The position numbers were made by a program, and so were the translations under genes. From Sinorhizobium fredii (GTDB taxonomy: Bacteria; Pseudomonadota; Alphaproteobacteria; Rhizobiales; Rhizobiaceae), in contig NZ_CP024308.1 of assembly GCF_002944405.1 (NCBI RefSeq), forward strand, positions 62,001 through 126,000: a stretch of 64,000 nucleotides of DNA. Direction: 5' to 3'. This document shows, in pieces, positions 23,544 through 31,830 of this stretch. Each line of letters starts with the position of its first letter. The stretch's first letter is position 1. The notes beneath the pieces are model-generated. The model saw only the letters and a list, made by a program, of their open reading frames with translations. It had not been told where the DNA came from and searched no databases.

Positions 23544-24018
23544 CTATCTTCTTGCAAAGGGAGCTGAAGCTTCGGCGAGCAGTGATGCGGGTTTCCTTCC
23601 CAGCCCCGTTGCGCGTGCGAGTTCCGCGCGCTGCATGGCATAGTTCGGAGCTGTCATCGGTGATAATCGACTGGAAGCTTCCACTTTTCACGATACTGCT
23701 CCGGTGTCAGACCGTACTTCGCCATCAGATGGCGCCTGAGCGATTTGAATCGCTTGCCGTCCTCCAGACAGATGAGGAAGTCGTCTGTCACGGAGTTCTT
23801 GACCGGACTGCGGGGCGTCGCTCCTCAGCGGAGGACTCGATTCTGGATAGTCCAGAACTCCCATCCAGCGAGTTGTAAGTTTGCTGAATGAGATGCGGGA
23901 GCTCGGCCGCGGAAATGACATTGCGGCTCAAATAGGCGGACACGATGCGGCTGGTGAGCTCAAGTCTCCGTTCCTTTATCTCTGAGCGCGATTCCGTCAA
24001 TGTTCTTCTCTGCAGCAT
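23544..24018 (-). pseudogene. Ros/MucR family transcriptional regulator, broken by two frameshifts
   Basis: Read in three frames the sequence is a whole MucR/Ros protein. Frame one (24018 to about 23803) gives 'LELTSRIVSAYLSRNVISAA' and 'ELPHLIQQTYNSLDG'. After a one-base loss, frame two (to about 23662) gives 'NSVTDDFLICLEDGKRFKSL' and 'RRHLMAKYGLTPEQYREKWK' and 'LPVDY'. After a two-base gain, frame three gives 'MTAPNYAMQRAELARATGLG' and ends at 23544. The zinc-site second Cys is Asp (CLED), as in zinc-free rhizobial homologues. Ros/MucR proteins control exopolysaccharide, motility and plasmid genes. As written, the product stops after the N-terminal domain, so the gene is probably non-functional, unless the sequence has errors. 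Confidence 0.8.
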
Positions 24019-24258
24019 GTCACCAATTGTAATCGATCCGTGTAATGAGCAGGAATTTCGGTCGGAAGGAAGGCGGCGCGCGAGAAAGGCGATAACTATC
24101 GACGGTTTTTGGACGTCTCTTGTTCTTCATTTCTGATGTCCTTGCGGAATTGAGACCGCAGAGTCTCTCGAGTTTTCTGTCGTGATTGCTTATTCGGTTT
24201 CGCCCAAGTTCATCGGCATCCTTTCTTGGCGCGGCGAGGTAAGCATCGACTTCAGAGA

Positions 24259-24510
24259 TCAAGAGCGCGGCAGGGGCTTGTACCCGCGCGCTCGCTTCTG
24301 GCGAGCCAAAAAAAGGAAGTGTCCAATCGCCTGACGCTCATCCTTGAACAGATCTACGCGTTCTTTGCCTCGGGTGCCGATCCGGCCCCAGTGGCGGACG
24401 AGCGAAGCGCCGCCGAAGAGATCCGGCTCGATCGACATTGTGTAATAGCGCGCCATGTTCTTGGTCGCGTCGATTCGCTGAATATGCAGGCGGAACCAGT
24501 GCTGGGTCAT
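24259..24510 (-). CDS. WGR domain protein
   Basis: 83 residues from ATG 24510. The WGR motif is present ('SLVRHWGRIGTRGKERVDLF'), with an aromatic strand 'MARYYTMSIEPDLFGG' before it and a basic end 'LARQKRARGYKPLPRS'. Stand-alone WGR proteins are frequent on rhizobial chromosomes and plasmids; in PARP-type enzymes the domain contacts DNA ends. The small protein is thus a possible DNA- or nucleic acid-binding protein. The frame is open upstream to 24864, but that part has no WGR relatives and is not counted. Confidence 0.75.
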   Translation of the reverse strand: MTQHWFRLHIQRIDATKNMARYYTMSIEPDLFGGASLVRHWGRIGTRGKERVDLFKDERQAIGHFLFLARQKRARGYKPLPRS

Positions 24511-24850
24511 GCCTGCGAGCTTGGCCGTTCGAGGATTCGCCGTCCAATGACATTTCTGAATCGATCTCGCTAACCGATTCGAGAATTTGATGCAGCGCTC
24601 GAAAGTCGGCGGCGCTCGCAACCATTGCGGCAAAGCGCGAATTTCGGATGGCACTTTGGCCGCGACAGTTGTGCTGAGAAAAGTTCCGGGCCGCTCCCGT
24701 TTTCCACTCCGCCTTTGGGCGGAGCGAAGCAGGCGGAGGCCTGAACGCGCTTTCACATTGCGCCGAAGAGAAGGCCGAAGCCTGTGGTAAACGGGAGTGG
24801 GGCGGCTGCCGTTTTTCTTCTGGCCACCGACTATCTTGAAGGACGGCCGC
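24511..24850. other. Spacer with a GC-rich hairpin
   Basis: 340 bases between two minus-strand genes. CTCCGCC and GGCGGAG around 24707-24724 form a tight hairpin without a T-run, and pieces of it (CCGCTCCCGTTTTCC and its near complement GGTAAACGGGAG) are repeated about 80 bases apart. No gene recognised. Confidence 0.35.
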
Positions 24851-25327
24851 TTAGCTGCCTTCACTCACGCTCGTGGCAACAGCTTCCGCTGCCTGTGCGG
24901 CTGGCATCATGCGTTTCAGAAGCCGGATCAGATCGTGCATGGTGTCGGGCGGCAATCCTTCGATAAGCTTCATCAATGTCAGGCGATCCTCTGCTTCCTC
25001 GGGCGTCTTGCCCCACAGGTGCGGAGCTGCGTCAAAGATCATATCGAGGGGCATAAAGCCCATGATCTCACAGAGATGAATCAGCCGCGGGACCGACATA
25101 CGAGCTTCTGAGCCCCGCTCGTACCTGCTGTAAACAGATACCGAAAGTCCTAGCAAATGCGCCAAATCGGCGCGGGAGATGCCTTTGGCCTCGCGCGTTT
25201 GCTTGAGCCAGGCGGAGATCTTTTCATCTATCTCCTTGGCGGTAAGGATGCCATTGAAACCCGACTGGCGGAAGACCGGCCTGTCAAATTCCGGATCGGC
25301 TACTTCAACTAAACCTCGTGCGCTCAT
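24851..25327 (-). CDS. XRE family transcriptional regulator
   Basis: 158 residues from ATG 25327. A HTH of the XRE family lies in the middle: 'ISAWLKQTREAKGISRADLA', 'HLLGLSVSVYSRYERG', followed by 'SVPRLIHLCEIMGFMPLDMI'. The remaining C-terminal part is helical ('LTLMKLIEGLPPDTMHDLIRLLKRM'). This architecture resembles phage/plasmid-type repressors and stress-type XRE regulators. There is no neighbouring toxin gene. The regulated genes are unknown. Confidence 0.75.
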   Translation of the reverse strand: MSARGLVEVADPEFDRPVFRQSGFNGILTAKEIDEKISAWLKQTREAKGISRADLAHLLGLSVSVYSRYERGSEARMSVPRLIHLCEIMGFMPLDMIFDAAPHLWGKTPEEAEDRLTLMKLIEGLPPDTMHDLIRLLKRMMPAAQAAEAVATSVSEGS

Positions 25328-25573
25328 CAAGCTGACTGAATCCGTCACCGACCTTACCCTTGTTGTATGCACCGCTCTCAGCACCCACTATGCACCAGAT
25401 TGAAGTATTTTGGAGCACGCTCTCCGAAGAATCACAGCAATTTTCCCTAACTTTTTGGGGGAAGTCGAGGTCGCGAGCTCAATGAGGCGATGGATCAAAA
25501 TGCTTCAGCACGCGCCCGAGCACTCGGGCAATAAACTTGGCGCTAAGAATGGCGAAGCAGCCGTGAAAAGCCG

Positions 25574-25927
25574 TTAACGGTTCTTCGCTGCTATCATCTT
25601 CCAGTCGCCGCCTTTGCCCTGAAAAACCGCCTCAATTCGAGTGTCGCCGGTGATCCAATTGAGGTCCGCGGAAAGCTCGCAAACGACCTCCGTTTCTGCA
25701 ATTGGAATGCAGCGATTGACGATCACTTTGGATCCGTTGCCATGCCTGGTTAGATCCCATTTGGATAGTGTGAATAGCCGGACCTTGGCCTGTTCGTCTG
25801 TCGGCCACGTACCATTTTCGGGTACGGCGCTCGCAATGTTCGATTGAGGCAAATTGCTTCCTGAAAAGTTCCCCATACCGACGGTCGAGACACGCCAAGG
25901 AGGAAGCCGCGGCCTGACATCGATCAA
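25574..25927 (-). CDS. Hypothetical protein, third gene of the VirC1/ParA-like operon
   Basis: About 117 residues if TTG 25927 is the start, overlapping the end of the previous gene; an ATG at 25876 is an alternative. The core reads like a small beta-rich domain: 'KVRLFTLSKWDLTRHGNGSK', 'VIVNRCIPIAETEVVCELSA', 'DTRIEAVFQGKGGDWKMI'. I recognise no family. The overlap suggests a role with the RHH and ParA-like proteins upstream, perhaps in mobilization or partition. The start remains uncertain. Confidence 0.5.
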   Translation of the reverse strand: MIDVRPRLPPWRVSTVGMGNFSGSNLPQSNIASAVPENGTWPTDEQAKVRLFTLSKWDLTRHGNGSKVIVNRCIPIAETEVVCELSADLNWITGDTRIEAVFQGKGGDWKMIAAKNR

Positions 25928-26361
25928 TAGCCGTTATCTTTAAGGAACTGGTCAATTGCGGCCTTCATGATGGTCGTCATCTTCACGTCATTTTCAATGG
26001 CGGCCTTTTGCAGCCGCATCTTCGTGTCGTAATCCAGCGGGCAGTTGACATAGTGCTTGGACTCCCGATCGCGCGCCCTCTTCAGGTCGCGCAAGCGAAC
26101 TCTCGAATCCTCTCGCTGCAATGCTCTCGCGGTGGCCCGTTCGCGCCGAGCTTCTTGTGTCGGGGCGATCAGACGATTAGCGGACTGATCCGCCTCAGTC
26201 CCGAGCGGTGCAGGTTCTTGAGGCTGATCTGCATTCCTGGTCTCTCTCGACAGCTCAGCCAGTTTCGTTGCTGAGGCTGCCGGCATAGGGGCTTGCTCCA
26301 CTGAGCGGCTGCGACGCGGCGCGACTGCAAAGTCAGAGACGGTCGTTTGACCCTTAGCCAT
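25924..26361 (-). CDS. Ribbon-helix-helix-like DNA-binding partner protein (VirC2/ParG-like)
   Basis: 145 residues with a disordered, basic N-terminal two thirds ('RARDRESKHYVNCPLDYDTK') and a C-terminal segment 'MRLQKAAIENDVKMTTIMKA' 'AIDQFL' that fits a ribbon-helix-helix fold. Its ATG overlaps the end of the ParA-like gene by 8 bases. VirC1/VirC2 and ParA/ParG pairs share this order: a Walker ATPase followed by a small DNA-binding protein. The likely job is to bind a site near oriT or par and to load the ATPase. Confidence 0.6.
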   Translation of the reverse strand: MAKGQTTVSDFAVAPRRSRSVEQAPMPAASATKLAELSRETRNADQPQEPAPLGTEADQSANRLIAPTQEARRERATARALQREDSRVRLRDLKRARDRESKHYVNCPLDYDTKMRLQKAAIENDVKMTTIMKAAIDQFLKDNGY

Positions 26362-27067
26362 CCGCTGCTACCTCTTTCTCGCCCGCAAAAAGCGCTTCGA
26401 TGTCCCGAACCAGGCTCATCACCTCCATTCTCGCTTTTTTCACCGATTCTGTGAGCTCGAGCATTTGCACAGTGCCATAGCCGTTTCGAATTTCGCGATA
26501 GCAATTTCGCTCCATTAGCTCGGTCTTGAGGAGATGGGAGTCGTAGCCCCCTTCCTGCAGGTTCTGCACGAACGGCCTGATTAGGCGGTAGGCTTCCAGC
26601 AGTTTCGCCGGCATGGTGATCCTGGTGACGAAGTTGGCGTGGGGGATTAACCGCCCCACCTTGTCGGAAATATCGGCCGTGTCGGCGGCGGCCTGTCCTG
26701 CCGCCTTAATCTCGTCCTGGTTCGGCTGGATCGGCGTCAGCACAATATCGGAGCCAGCGATGATCGTGTCCCTTAAAACCGTGTCCTGGCCGGGCGAGTC
26801 CATCAAAACGACGTCGAACTTGTTCGCCTCGTTCTCCAGGAGCTGCTGCACAGTGGTCTGGCGCGCGGCGGTTATGAGCTCGATGTTGGCAGGCAGGTTG
26901 TCCTTTGCCTCACAGCGCTTCCACCATTCCTGCAGATTTTGGCGGCCGTCTGCATCGATGAGAAGCACACGCTTCCCCTGAAGCGCATACTCGCCGGCGA
27001 TCAAGATCGCTGCTGTTGTCTTCCCAGCCCCACCTTTGCCGCTCACGGCAGAAATAAAAAGTGGCAA
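26354..27067 (-). CDS. ParA/VirC1-like Walker ATPase
   Basis: 237 residues from TTG 27067, picked because AAGGGAG lies 9 bases upstream and because a promoter-like pair (27184-27211) excludes the longer frame to 27220. The deviant Walker A 'GKGGAGKTT' begins ten residues from the start; 'VVLMDSPGQD' is the Walker B area and 'LLIDADGRQNLQEWW' the A' region. Similar proteins either partition plasmids or, as VirC1, bring the relaxosome to the conjugation machine. The gene is divergent from mobC and the relaxase across a hairpin-rich spacer, so the VirC1 role is attractive. The N-terminus could be up to 51 residues longer. Confidence 0.75.
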   Translation of the reverse strand: MPLFISAVSGKGGAGKTTAAILIAGEYALQGKRVLLIDADGRQNLQEWWKRCEAKDNLPANIELITAARQTTVQQLLENEANKFDVVLMDSPGQDTVLRDTIIAGSDIVLTPIQPNQDEIKAAGQAAADTADISDKVGRLIPHANFVTRITMPAKLLEAYRLIRPFVQNLQEGGYDSHLLKTELMERNCYREIRNGYGTVQMLELTESVKKARMEVMSLVRDIEALFAGEKEVAADG

Positions 27068-27183
27068 GCGTCGCAACTCCCTTTTGATGGCCCAAAGTGA
27101 TTCCGGCACTTCGTCGCGGACTTGCACGGAGCGTCCAGGTCGCAATTGCACAGGATGCGAGCAATCGCCCGTACGACACGGAA

Positions 27184-27211
27184 TCATTACACTACCGACC
27201 CGTGTAGTCAA
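27184..27211 (-). promoter_or_regulatory. Promoter of the ParA-like operon with an internal dyad
   Basis: On the minus strand TTGACT (27211-27206) and TAATGA (27189-27184) are 16 bases apart. ACTAC (27191-27195) and GTAGT (27204-27208) form a dyad within the spacer, a common place for autorepression by ParA/ParB-like proteins. Confidence 0.45.
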
Positions 27212-27220
27212 TCGAACCAA

Positions 27221-27591
27221 CTAAACCACTGCTATAGGATGTGAACAATTCCCCCCACGATGTGAAACCATTTTCGCAATCGCCCCATAAACACATGATG
27301 TGGAAAGATCGTGCTGCTAACTCGTGTGAAATAGCGACACGACATTGGCATGTGACTGCTGGCTGCTTCATCGGACGCGTACGGTGCGTCGTCAATAAAG
27401 CCGCGCAGATCAATGAACCCCCGAGCCGCGTAAGGCCGGCTTTGGCGCTCGCACGGAAGCGGCAAGGGCGGAGAGCGGAGCCGTCCCTTGCAGCTGAGTA
27501 CGAGGGGCAGACAAAGGCCTTTAAAAGCGGATTTCGGCGTTGTTTGGTTGAATTTCCCCTTACAATCTAGAGAGGCAGGATACGGAAAAAT
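27221..27591. other. Candidate origin of transfer (oriT) region
   Basis: The 371-base spacer between the VirC1-like operon and the divergent mobC is packed with inverted repeats: CACATGATGTG (27292-27302), TCGTGT/ACACGA (27322-27327 and 27337-27342), GACGC/GCGTC (27374-27378 and 27386-27390), and GCAAGGG/CCCTTGC (27462-27468 and 27485-27491). It sits at the place where relaxase operons keep their oriT. No gene is seen. The nick site is not identified. Confidence 0.5.
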
Positions 27592-28071
27592 GTGCTACGC
27601 CATTTTCCTGCAATCGAGGGACGAGCCCTCGATCAACTGACGCAAGCGCCAGTAGGGGCCAACGGCCAAATGGATGACGGGAAATTCAACGCTCTTCTCG
27701 AGCCGGCAAAGAAAGATCGCACTGTGCATGTGCGCGTCACGGCTGACGAACATGTGGCGATCGAGAAGGCCGCTGACGATGCCGACATGACGGTATCCAG
27801 CTTTTTCCGGTCGCTGCTTCTGGAGGGGGCGGGGGTTCGGCCGATGTTGACCGGCGATGACCGGCTGGTGATGGCGGCTCTGCTCGAAGACATGCGTATG
27901 ATCGGGATCAACCTGAACCAGGTCGCGAGGGCGCTCAACAGCGGCCGTGGTGTCCACCCAAGCGAATTGGACATCAACCTTGAGAACGTGCAGCGGGTTC
28001 AAGCGGCCGTGATGAGCGAGTTACGTGCTCTGACGCGGCGAGCTGGTTATCAGCGTCGAGGGGAGAAGTAG
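27592..28071 (+). CDS. mobC: Plasmid mobilization protein MobC
   Basis: 159 residues if GTG 27592 is used (AGAGGCAGGA upstream); ATG 27670 would give 133. It has a ribbon-helix-helix-like part 'RTVHVRVTADEHVAIEKAAD' 'DADMTVSSFFRSLLLEG' and then the MobC box 'GINLNQVARALNSGRG'. MobC proteins bind oriT, help melt the DNA near nic, and form the relaxosome with the relaxase. The stop is 4 bases before the TTG of the relaxase, so the two are coupled. Confidence 0.82.
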   Translation: MLRHFPAIEGRALDQLTQAPVGANGQMDDGKFNALLEPAKKDRTVHVRVTADEHVAIEKAADDADMTVSSFFRSLLLEGAGVRPMLTGDDRLVMAALLEDMRMIGINLNQVARALNSGRGVHPSELDINLENVQRVQAAVMSELRALTRRAGYQRRGEK

Positions 28072-28075
28072 CCCT

Positions 28076-30892
28076 TTGGAAATCTTCTTCGGCGCATTCA
28101 CCAGCGAATGGGAGCAGCGGCGCGCAGCGCTGCTGCACGAAATGTCGTCCGGCGGGCGGGGCGCTTCGGCGGAAGAAGAGATGCGAAAGCGCCTGAAGCA
28201 GTTGGCTCAACTCGGCGCTGCAGGTGGCGGCGGAGGATCAAGCGGGGCTCCCGGTGGTCGTGGATCCGCATCGACGGGCAGGGTGGCTCCTCGAGCGCAG
28301 GTAACGTCGGCGACAACGGTTGCCCGACCGATGGAGGCGCGGCTAGCGGCCGTCGCAAAGGGAAGTCAGCCAGCAGTCGTCAAAATGGCGTCCTATGGCG
28401 GCGGTGCTCGGGTCGGGGCGATGCTGAATTATGTGTCGCGTGGCGGCGAACTGAAGGTGGAGAACGAAAGCGGCAGGATCCTCGAGGGGCGGGAGGAACT
28501 GGCGCGCATCCGTGGCGATTGGGATCTTTTTCAAAACCGCTCAGAAAGCCGCGACATTGGGAGTTTTTCCCTCGAAATCGCGGCGTCCGGCCTTGCATCG
28601 GACGAGGCCTTGCACGAGCAGGTAAGGAGCACCCTGGCGAGCGGCTTTGGCGACCGGCGCTATGCCTATGCGATCGCGAAAAATGACGGCGGCGCCGTCA
28701 CCGTTCAGGGGCTTGTCGTGTTGCGAAGTGGGCAGGGGGAGCGGCTAACGGGCGACTCGAAGGCGGCCGGCATCATCCAGGGCCGATACGACGCCAGCGC
28801 GGCTGCGGGCGAGGCTGCGGCGAAGTTCTCGTTTCATGGCTACGGAAATGGCGTGGAGTTCGGCGCCAGCCGCTTGCGCGGGCTGGTCGATCGGCATGAC
28901 GACGTTCGCGACGATCGCGGCCAGTCGATAGCGAATGAGAAGGTCGCGGGCGACCTGGTGCAGAAAGAATGGCGCGGCGAGCTCCACAGCCGCAAGAGCC
29001 GCGATGTGATGCACGTCATCATGTCGGCTCGGGCCGGAACCGACGTTGCCGCGTTCGAAGGCGCGGTTCGCGACTTCCTAGCGCATCAGTTTGCTGGCCA
29101 CCGGTATGTCTTCGCCATGCACGATCCGGCCAGCGATCCAAAAGAGGCGGGGGAGGGGGGAAAGCGTCCGCATGTGCATGCCCATGCGATCGTGGCGATG
29201 AAATCGGATTCCGGTGATCGCATCGAGACGACGCCTGCCGTGTTTCGGGAATGGCGATCCGTCATGGCAGAGAAGGCGCGGGAGCACGGCATTGAGATGG
29301 AAATGACCGACCGGCGCGAGTTTGCCAGCCCGCCGGCATTCACGCGCACCCAGGTACGACCGGTGAGCCGCGAAGGCCGCACAGAGCATGTCGGGACGAG
29401 CGAGGCTGCGCAGGCGAGATATGACGCCAAGCGTAGCGGCCGACGCACTGTCGCGAAAAGCGACCGGAGCCGGAAGTACATCATAAAGGTGCAGGAATCG
29501 TGGCAAAGGGTCGCCCTTGCGGGTGGTGATCGTCAAGTCGTGGCCTATGCCGCACAGCATCGAAAGTATTTGGAATCAGGGCTTTCGACAGCACAGTCGG
29601 AGACGAGCGGAACTGTCATTCGCGCGGATTTTGGATCGAACTTCCGCATCAATTTGGCTACATTGCAGGAGATGGTTCTGGAGGGTCAGGAATTGCGCGA
29701 AATGTCACGAGCAGAGTTTGAGACCTACGAGAAGAAGGTCGAGACGGCCTTATTCAAGTTGGCGCGGTCCGTCTCGGCAGACGATCGGGCGGACTTTGAC
29801 GAGATAGCCGGCCTGGCCCGAGATTTCGTCAATCAGAAGCGTGAGCTGGTGGACCTTTACGAGCAGCGCAAAGAGGCATTGGCGGCGCAAGGTGGCGAAT
29901 CGCTTCGCAGCGAGCCGCGTGATCCGGCCAACGACGAGTGGGACGCTGCGGTCGCCAGGCACGGCGAGGCTATTGTCGAGGCCGGCAACGAGGCCACGAT
30001 CGAAATCGAGCGCTATCGAGAGGGACTTGATCGGATCGAGGCCGGCGAGTTTTCGGCCGACCGCAAAGATGGGATGCAAGCCGGGCTTCAGCAGGCGATG
30101 GAAGGGGCCGCGCAGTTGGCTGTCGAAGGAAACAGCTACCTCAGAGACGTTGCCAAGCAGGACCAGGATTTGCGACAGGCCATCGATCGCGCAGAAAAGC
30201 AAACCGAAGTTGACCGACGGGATGACGGGCGCGCAGACGTCATAAAGGCAGTGCAGACGGTCATAGCCGATCGGATTGATCGCCTGAACGAGCGTTTGAG
30301 CGACATTGCAGTGGACAGCTATGCGACCCAAAACGAGGTATCTGCCGAACGGCAATTCCTCGTGGATATGAATGGGCAACTCGACAAGCTTGGACCGGGG
30401 GATGTTCTCGATCTCTCGCGGACGGAAACCGACTACGGCTATGATGAAGAGGAAGCCGCATCCGCTCGGGAGAGTGGCGTCGATTACGTTCCATCGATCG
30501 AGAGGGATCGGCAAGAGCACGAAAGCCACATCGACAGCGTTGCTCCGCAGTTGGAACGGTTGAGAGCCCACGGCGTCTCCGTTGATACGACGTTCAAGAT
30601 CGTCGATCCGGCCCCGCGAGACTATGACGCTGAGTGGGCCGAGATGTACAGGGATCTGGACCCCGAATCGGAGCCCGGCCGTAACGACACGCGCGAAGCT
30701 CACGAGTTGGCGTCCACCGTCGATGCTACAAATCGCCTGCAAGATCGTCTAAATAGGGATAAGGAAGCCGCTCAGCGCAGCGGAGAAACGACACGGACCG
30801 ACCCCGCCCAACAGCATATTCCTCGCCTCGAGGAGTTGGAGCGGGAACAGAGGGAACAGAAGGAACGCGACCGCGACGACCGGGACCGTTAG
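28076..30892 (+). CDS. Relaxase/mobilization nuclease (MOB-P/VirD2-like)
   Basis: 938 residues. TTG 28076 follows GAGGGGAGAAG. After a Gly/Ala-rich N-terminal region come the relaxase motifs: Y119 in 'AMLNYVSRGG' (candidate nicking Tyr), 'VMHVIMSARAGT' (311-322), and the metal-binding triad H366-V-H-A-H370 in 'RPHVHAHAIVAM'. The usual first motif of MOB-P enzymes is an N-terminal Tyr, so this long N-terminal extension of about 110 residues is odd. The last half (from about 480) is highly charged, with coiled-coil-like Glu/Arg/Asp heptads, of unknown role but usual for rhizobial relaxases. It cuts and covalently holds the transferred strand at oriT. Confidence 0.82.
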   Translation: MEIFFGAFTSEWEQRRAALLHEMSSGGRGASAEEEMRKRLKQLAQLGAAGGGGGSSGAPGGRGSASTGRVAPRAQVTSATTVARPMEARLAAVAKGSQPAVVKMASYGGGARVGAMLNYVSRGGELKVENESGRILEGREELARIRGDWDLFQNRSESRDIGSFSLEIAASGLASDEALHEQVRSTLASGFGDRRYAYAIAKNDGGAVTVQGLVVLRSGQGERLTGDSKAAGIIQGRYDASAAAGEAAAKFSFHGYGNGVEFGASRLRGLVDRHDDVRDDRGQSIANEKVAGDLVQKEWRGELHSRKSRDVMHVIMSARAGTDVAAFEGAVRDFLAHQFAGHRYVFAMHDPASDPKEAGEGGKRPHVHAHAIVAMKSDSGDRIETTPAVFREWRSVMAEKAREHGIEMEMTDRREFASPPAFTRTQVRPVSREGRTEHVGTSEAAQARYDAKRSGRRTVAKSDRSRKYIIKVQESWQRVALAGGDRQVVAYAAQHRKYLESGLSTAQSETSGTVIRADFGSNFRINLATLQEMVLEGQELREMSRAEFETYEKKVETALFKLARSVSADDRADFDEIAGLARDFVNQKRELVDLYEQRKEALAAQGGESLRSEPRDPANDEWDAAVARHGEAIVEAGNEATIEIERYREGLDRIEAGEFSADRKDGMQAGLQQAMEGAAQLAVEGNSYLRDVAKQDQDLRQAIDRAEKQTEVDRRDDGRADVIKAVQTVIADRIDRLNERLSDIAVDSYATQNEVSAERQFLVDMNGQLDKLGPGDVLDLSRTETDYGYDEEEAASARESGVDYVPSIERDRQEHESHIDSVAPQLERLRAHGVSVDTTFKIVDPAPRDYDAEWAEMYRDLDPESEPGRNDTREAHELASTVDATNRLQDRLNRDKEAAQRSGETTRTDPAQQHIPRLEELEREQREQKERDRDDRDR

Positions 30893-30898
30893 GACACA

Positions 30899-31108
30899 AT
30901 GCTCAACGATAACCGTCAACAGTACGTCATCCAGACCGATTCCACCAAAGAGGATGGCCTGGGGAAGGTGTTTGCCTTCATCTTCGTCGTCGCCATGTTT
31001 CTTGCCTTCGTCCAGAAAGTCTTTGAATCGGTCATGGCCTGGTATCGCGACACCATGGTTTGGCTAAATGACACCGCGGCCTATCTTGCCGGCTTCTGGC
31101 CATTCTAA
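30899..31108 (+). CDS. Small membrane protein after the relaxase
   Basis: 69 residues; ATG 30899 lies 6 bases after the relaxase stop, with GTTAGGA upstream. One clear membrane helix ('VFAFIFVVAMFLAFVQKVF') is followed by an amphipathic tail with many aromatic residues ('MAWYRDTMVWLNDTAAYLAG'). Position suggests a role in transfer or coupling to a secretion system, but no family is recognised. Confidence 0.6.
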   Translation: MLNDNRQQYVIQTDSTKEDGLGKVFAFIFVVAMFLAFVQKVFESVMAWYRDTMVWLNDTAAYLAGFWPF

Positions 31109-31745
31109 GGGCTCAGCTCTATTTCGAGATCGGCGTCAATCGTTCCTAGTGCAGACCTGACGACTTTGGGTGGACAGCGGAAGTTTTGCAGCCGCCAGGC
31201 TAAAGTCTGGTTCGGACGAAAGAAGTCGTTCCTTAGCTCTGGTCGACGGCCCGGCTGCGAAAGCCTTCATAGGTGGCGCGGCTCCGCTGGCAAATTTCCG
31301 TCGAATCTGGAGCTGGGGGCCGACTCCTGAGACGCGACAAATCATGGCTCCTTTCCGCGAAGCGACCCTCGGTCGAGCAGGTGGAAGTGCTATCGCTGAT
31401 GGGGCGGCTCGTCGGTGGTGAGCCGAGGCAGGGGGACAATGAGAATCCCATCTGGCTGTTCGAGGGGTCGGCTTCTCCTCAGCCCCTCGGCTTCGACTTC
31501 CTAAGATCTTCGACCGATTGCGGGCCTTCAGTGAGACGGACTGCAAACGGCATTGCCTAGCATAGGGTCTTGTCGGTGCTGAAGGCTTGGCGTCGATGCC
31601 AGCTTGATCGCCGCGGATGCCAACAAAAACGCCACTCGACAGCACATCCCGCTGCCGTTTCAGGATGCATTCGAGGACGGCTTCCTTTCGTTGTCCGAGA
31701 CGATCATGTAGAGAAAGCCCGTTCTGAGCGCGAAGCGGCTACACT
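31109..31745. other. Gene-poor spacer with an IS scar
   Basis: Between the mobilization genes and the IclR promoter I find no intact gene. Frames on both strands here are open but read as non-protein. A transposase remnant is noted separately at 31577-31650. Confidence 0.4.
31577..31650 (+). pseudogene. Remnant of an IS1182-type transposase
   Basis: From 31592 the plus strand reads 'VDASLIAADANKNATRQHIP', which matches the 'FAVDASLIxADANKQRS' landmark of IS1182-family transposases; just before it 'AEGL' is in a different frame because one base is missing. No other part of the element is visible, so this is a fossil. Confidence 0.5.
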
Positions 31746-31778
31746 TGACCGCTACTCTTCGGTTCAATATTATAACCT
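31746..31778 (+). promoter_or_regulatory. iclR promoter with overlapping IclR-type operator (site 1)
   Basis: TTGACC (31746-31751), 17 bases, then TATTAT (31769-31774): a strong promoter pair. The 17-bp element GGTTCAATATTATAACC (31762-31778) covers the -10 box. Three near copies lie at 35849, 35981 and 45385. This suggests negative autoregulation of the IclR gene. Confidence 0.7.
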
Positions 31779-31830
31779 TCGGTTAACGAAAAATGGGGTG
31801 AAGTCCATCACCTGGCGCGCGGAGAAGATT

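Noticed and set aside
24020..24262. 80-codon minus-strand frame after the WGR gene
   Set aside because: TTG start without a ribosome site and no recognisable product; it may be real but I cannot support it.
24707..24724. CTCCGCC/GGCGGAG hairpin as terminator
   Set aside because: No T-run on either side and it lies upstream, not downstream, of the WGR gene in its direction of reading.
29750..30742. Minus-strand frame of 330 codons opposite the relaxase
   Set aside because: Antisense to a coding region with consistent relaxase reading; no motif in the translation.
31136..31645. Minus-strand frame of 169 codons before iclR
   Set aside because: Crosses the transposase scar and has an Arg/Ser/Pro-rich, non-protein-like translation.
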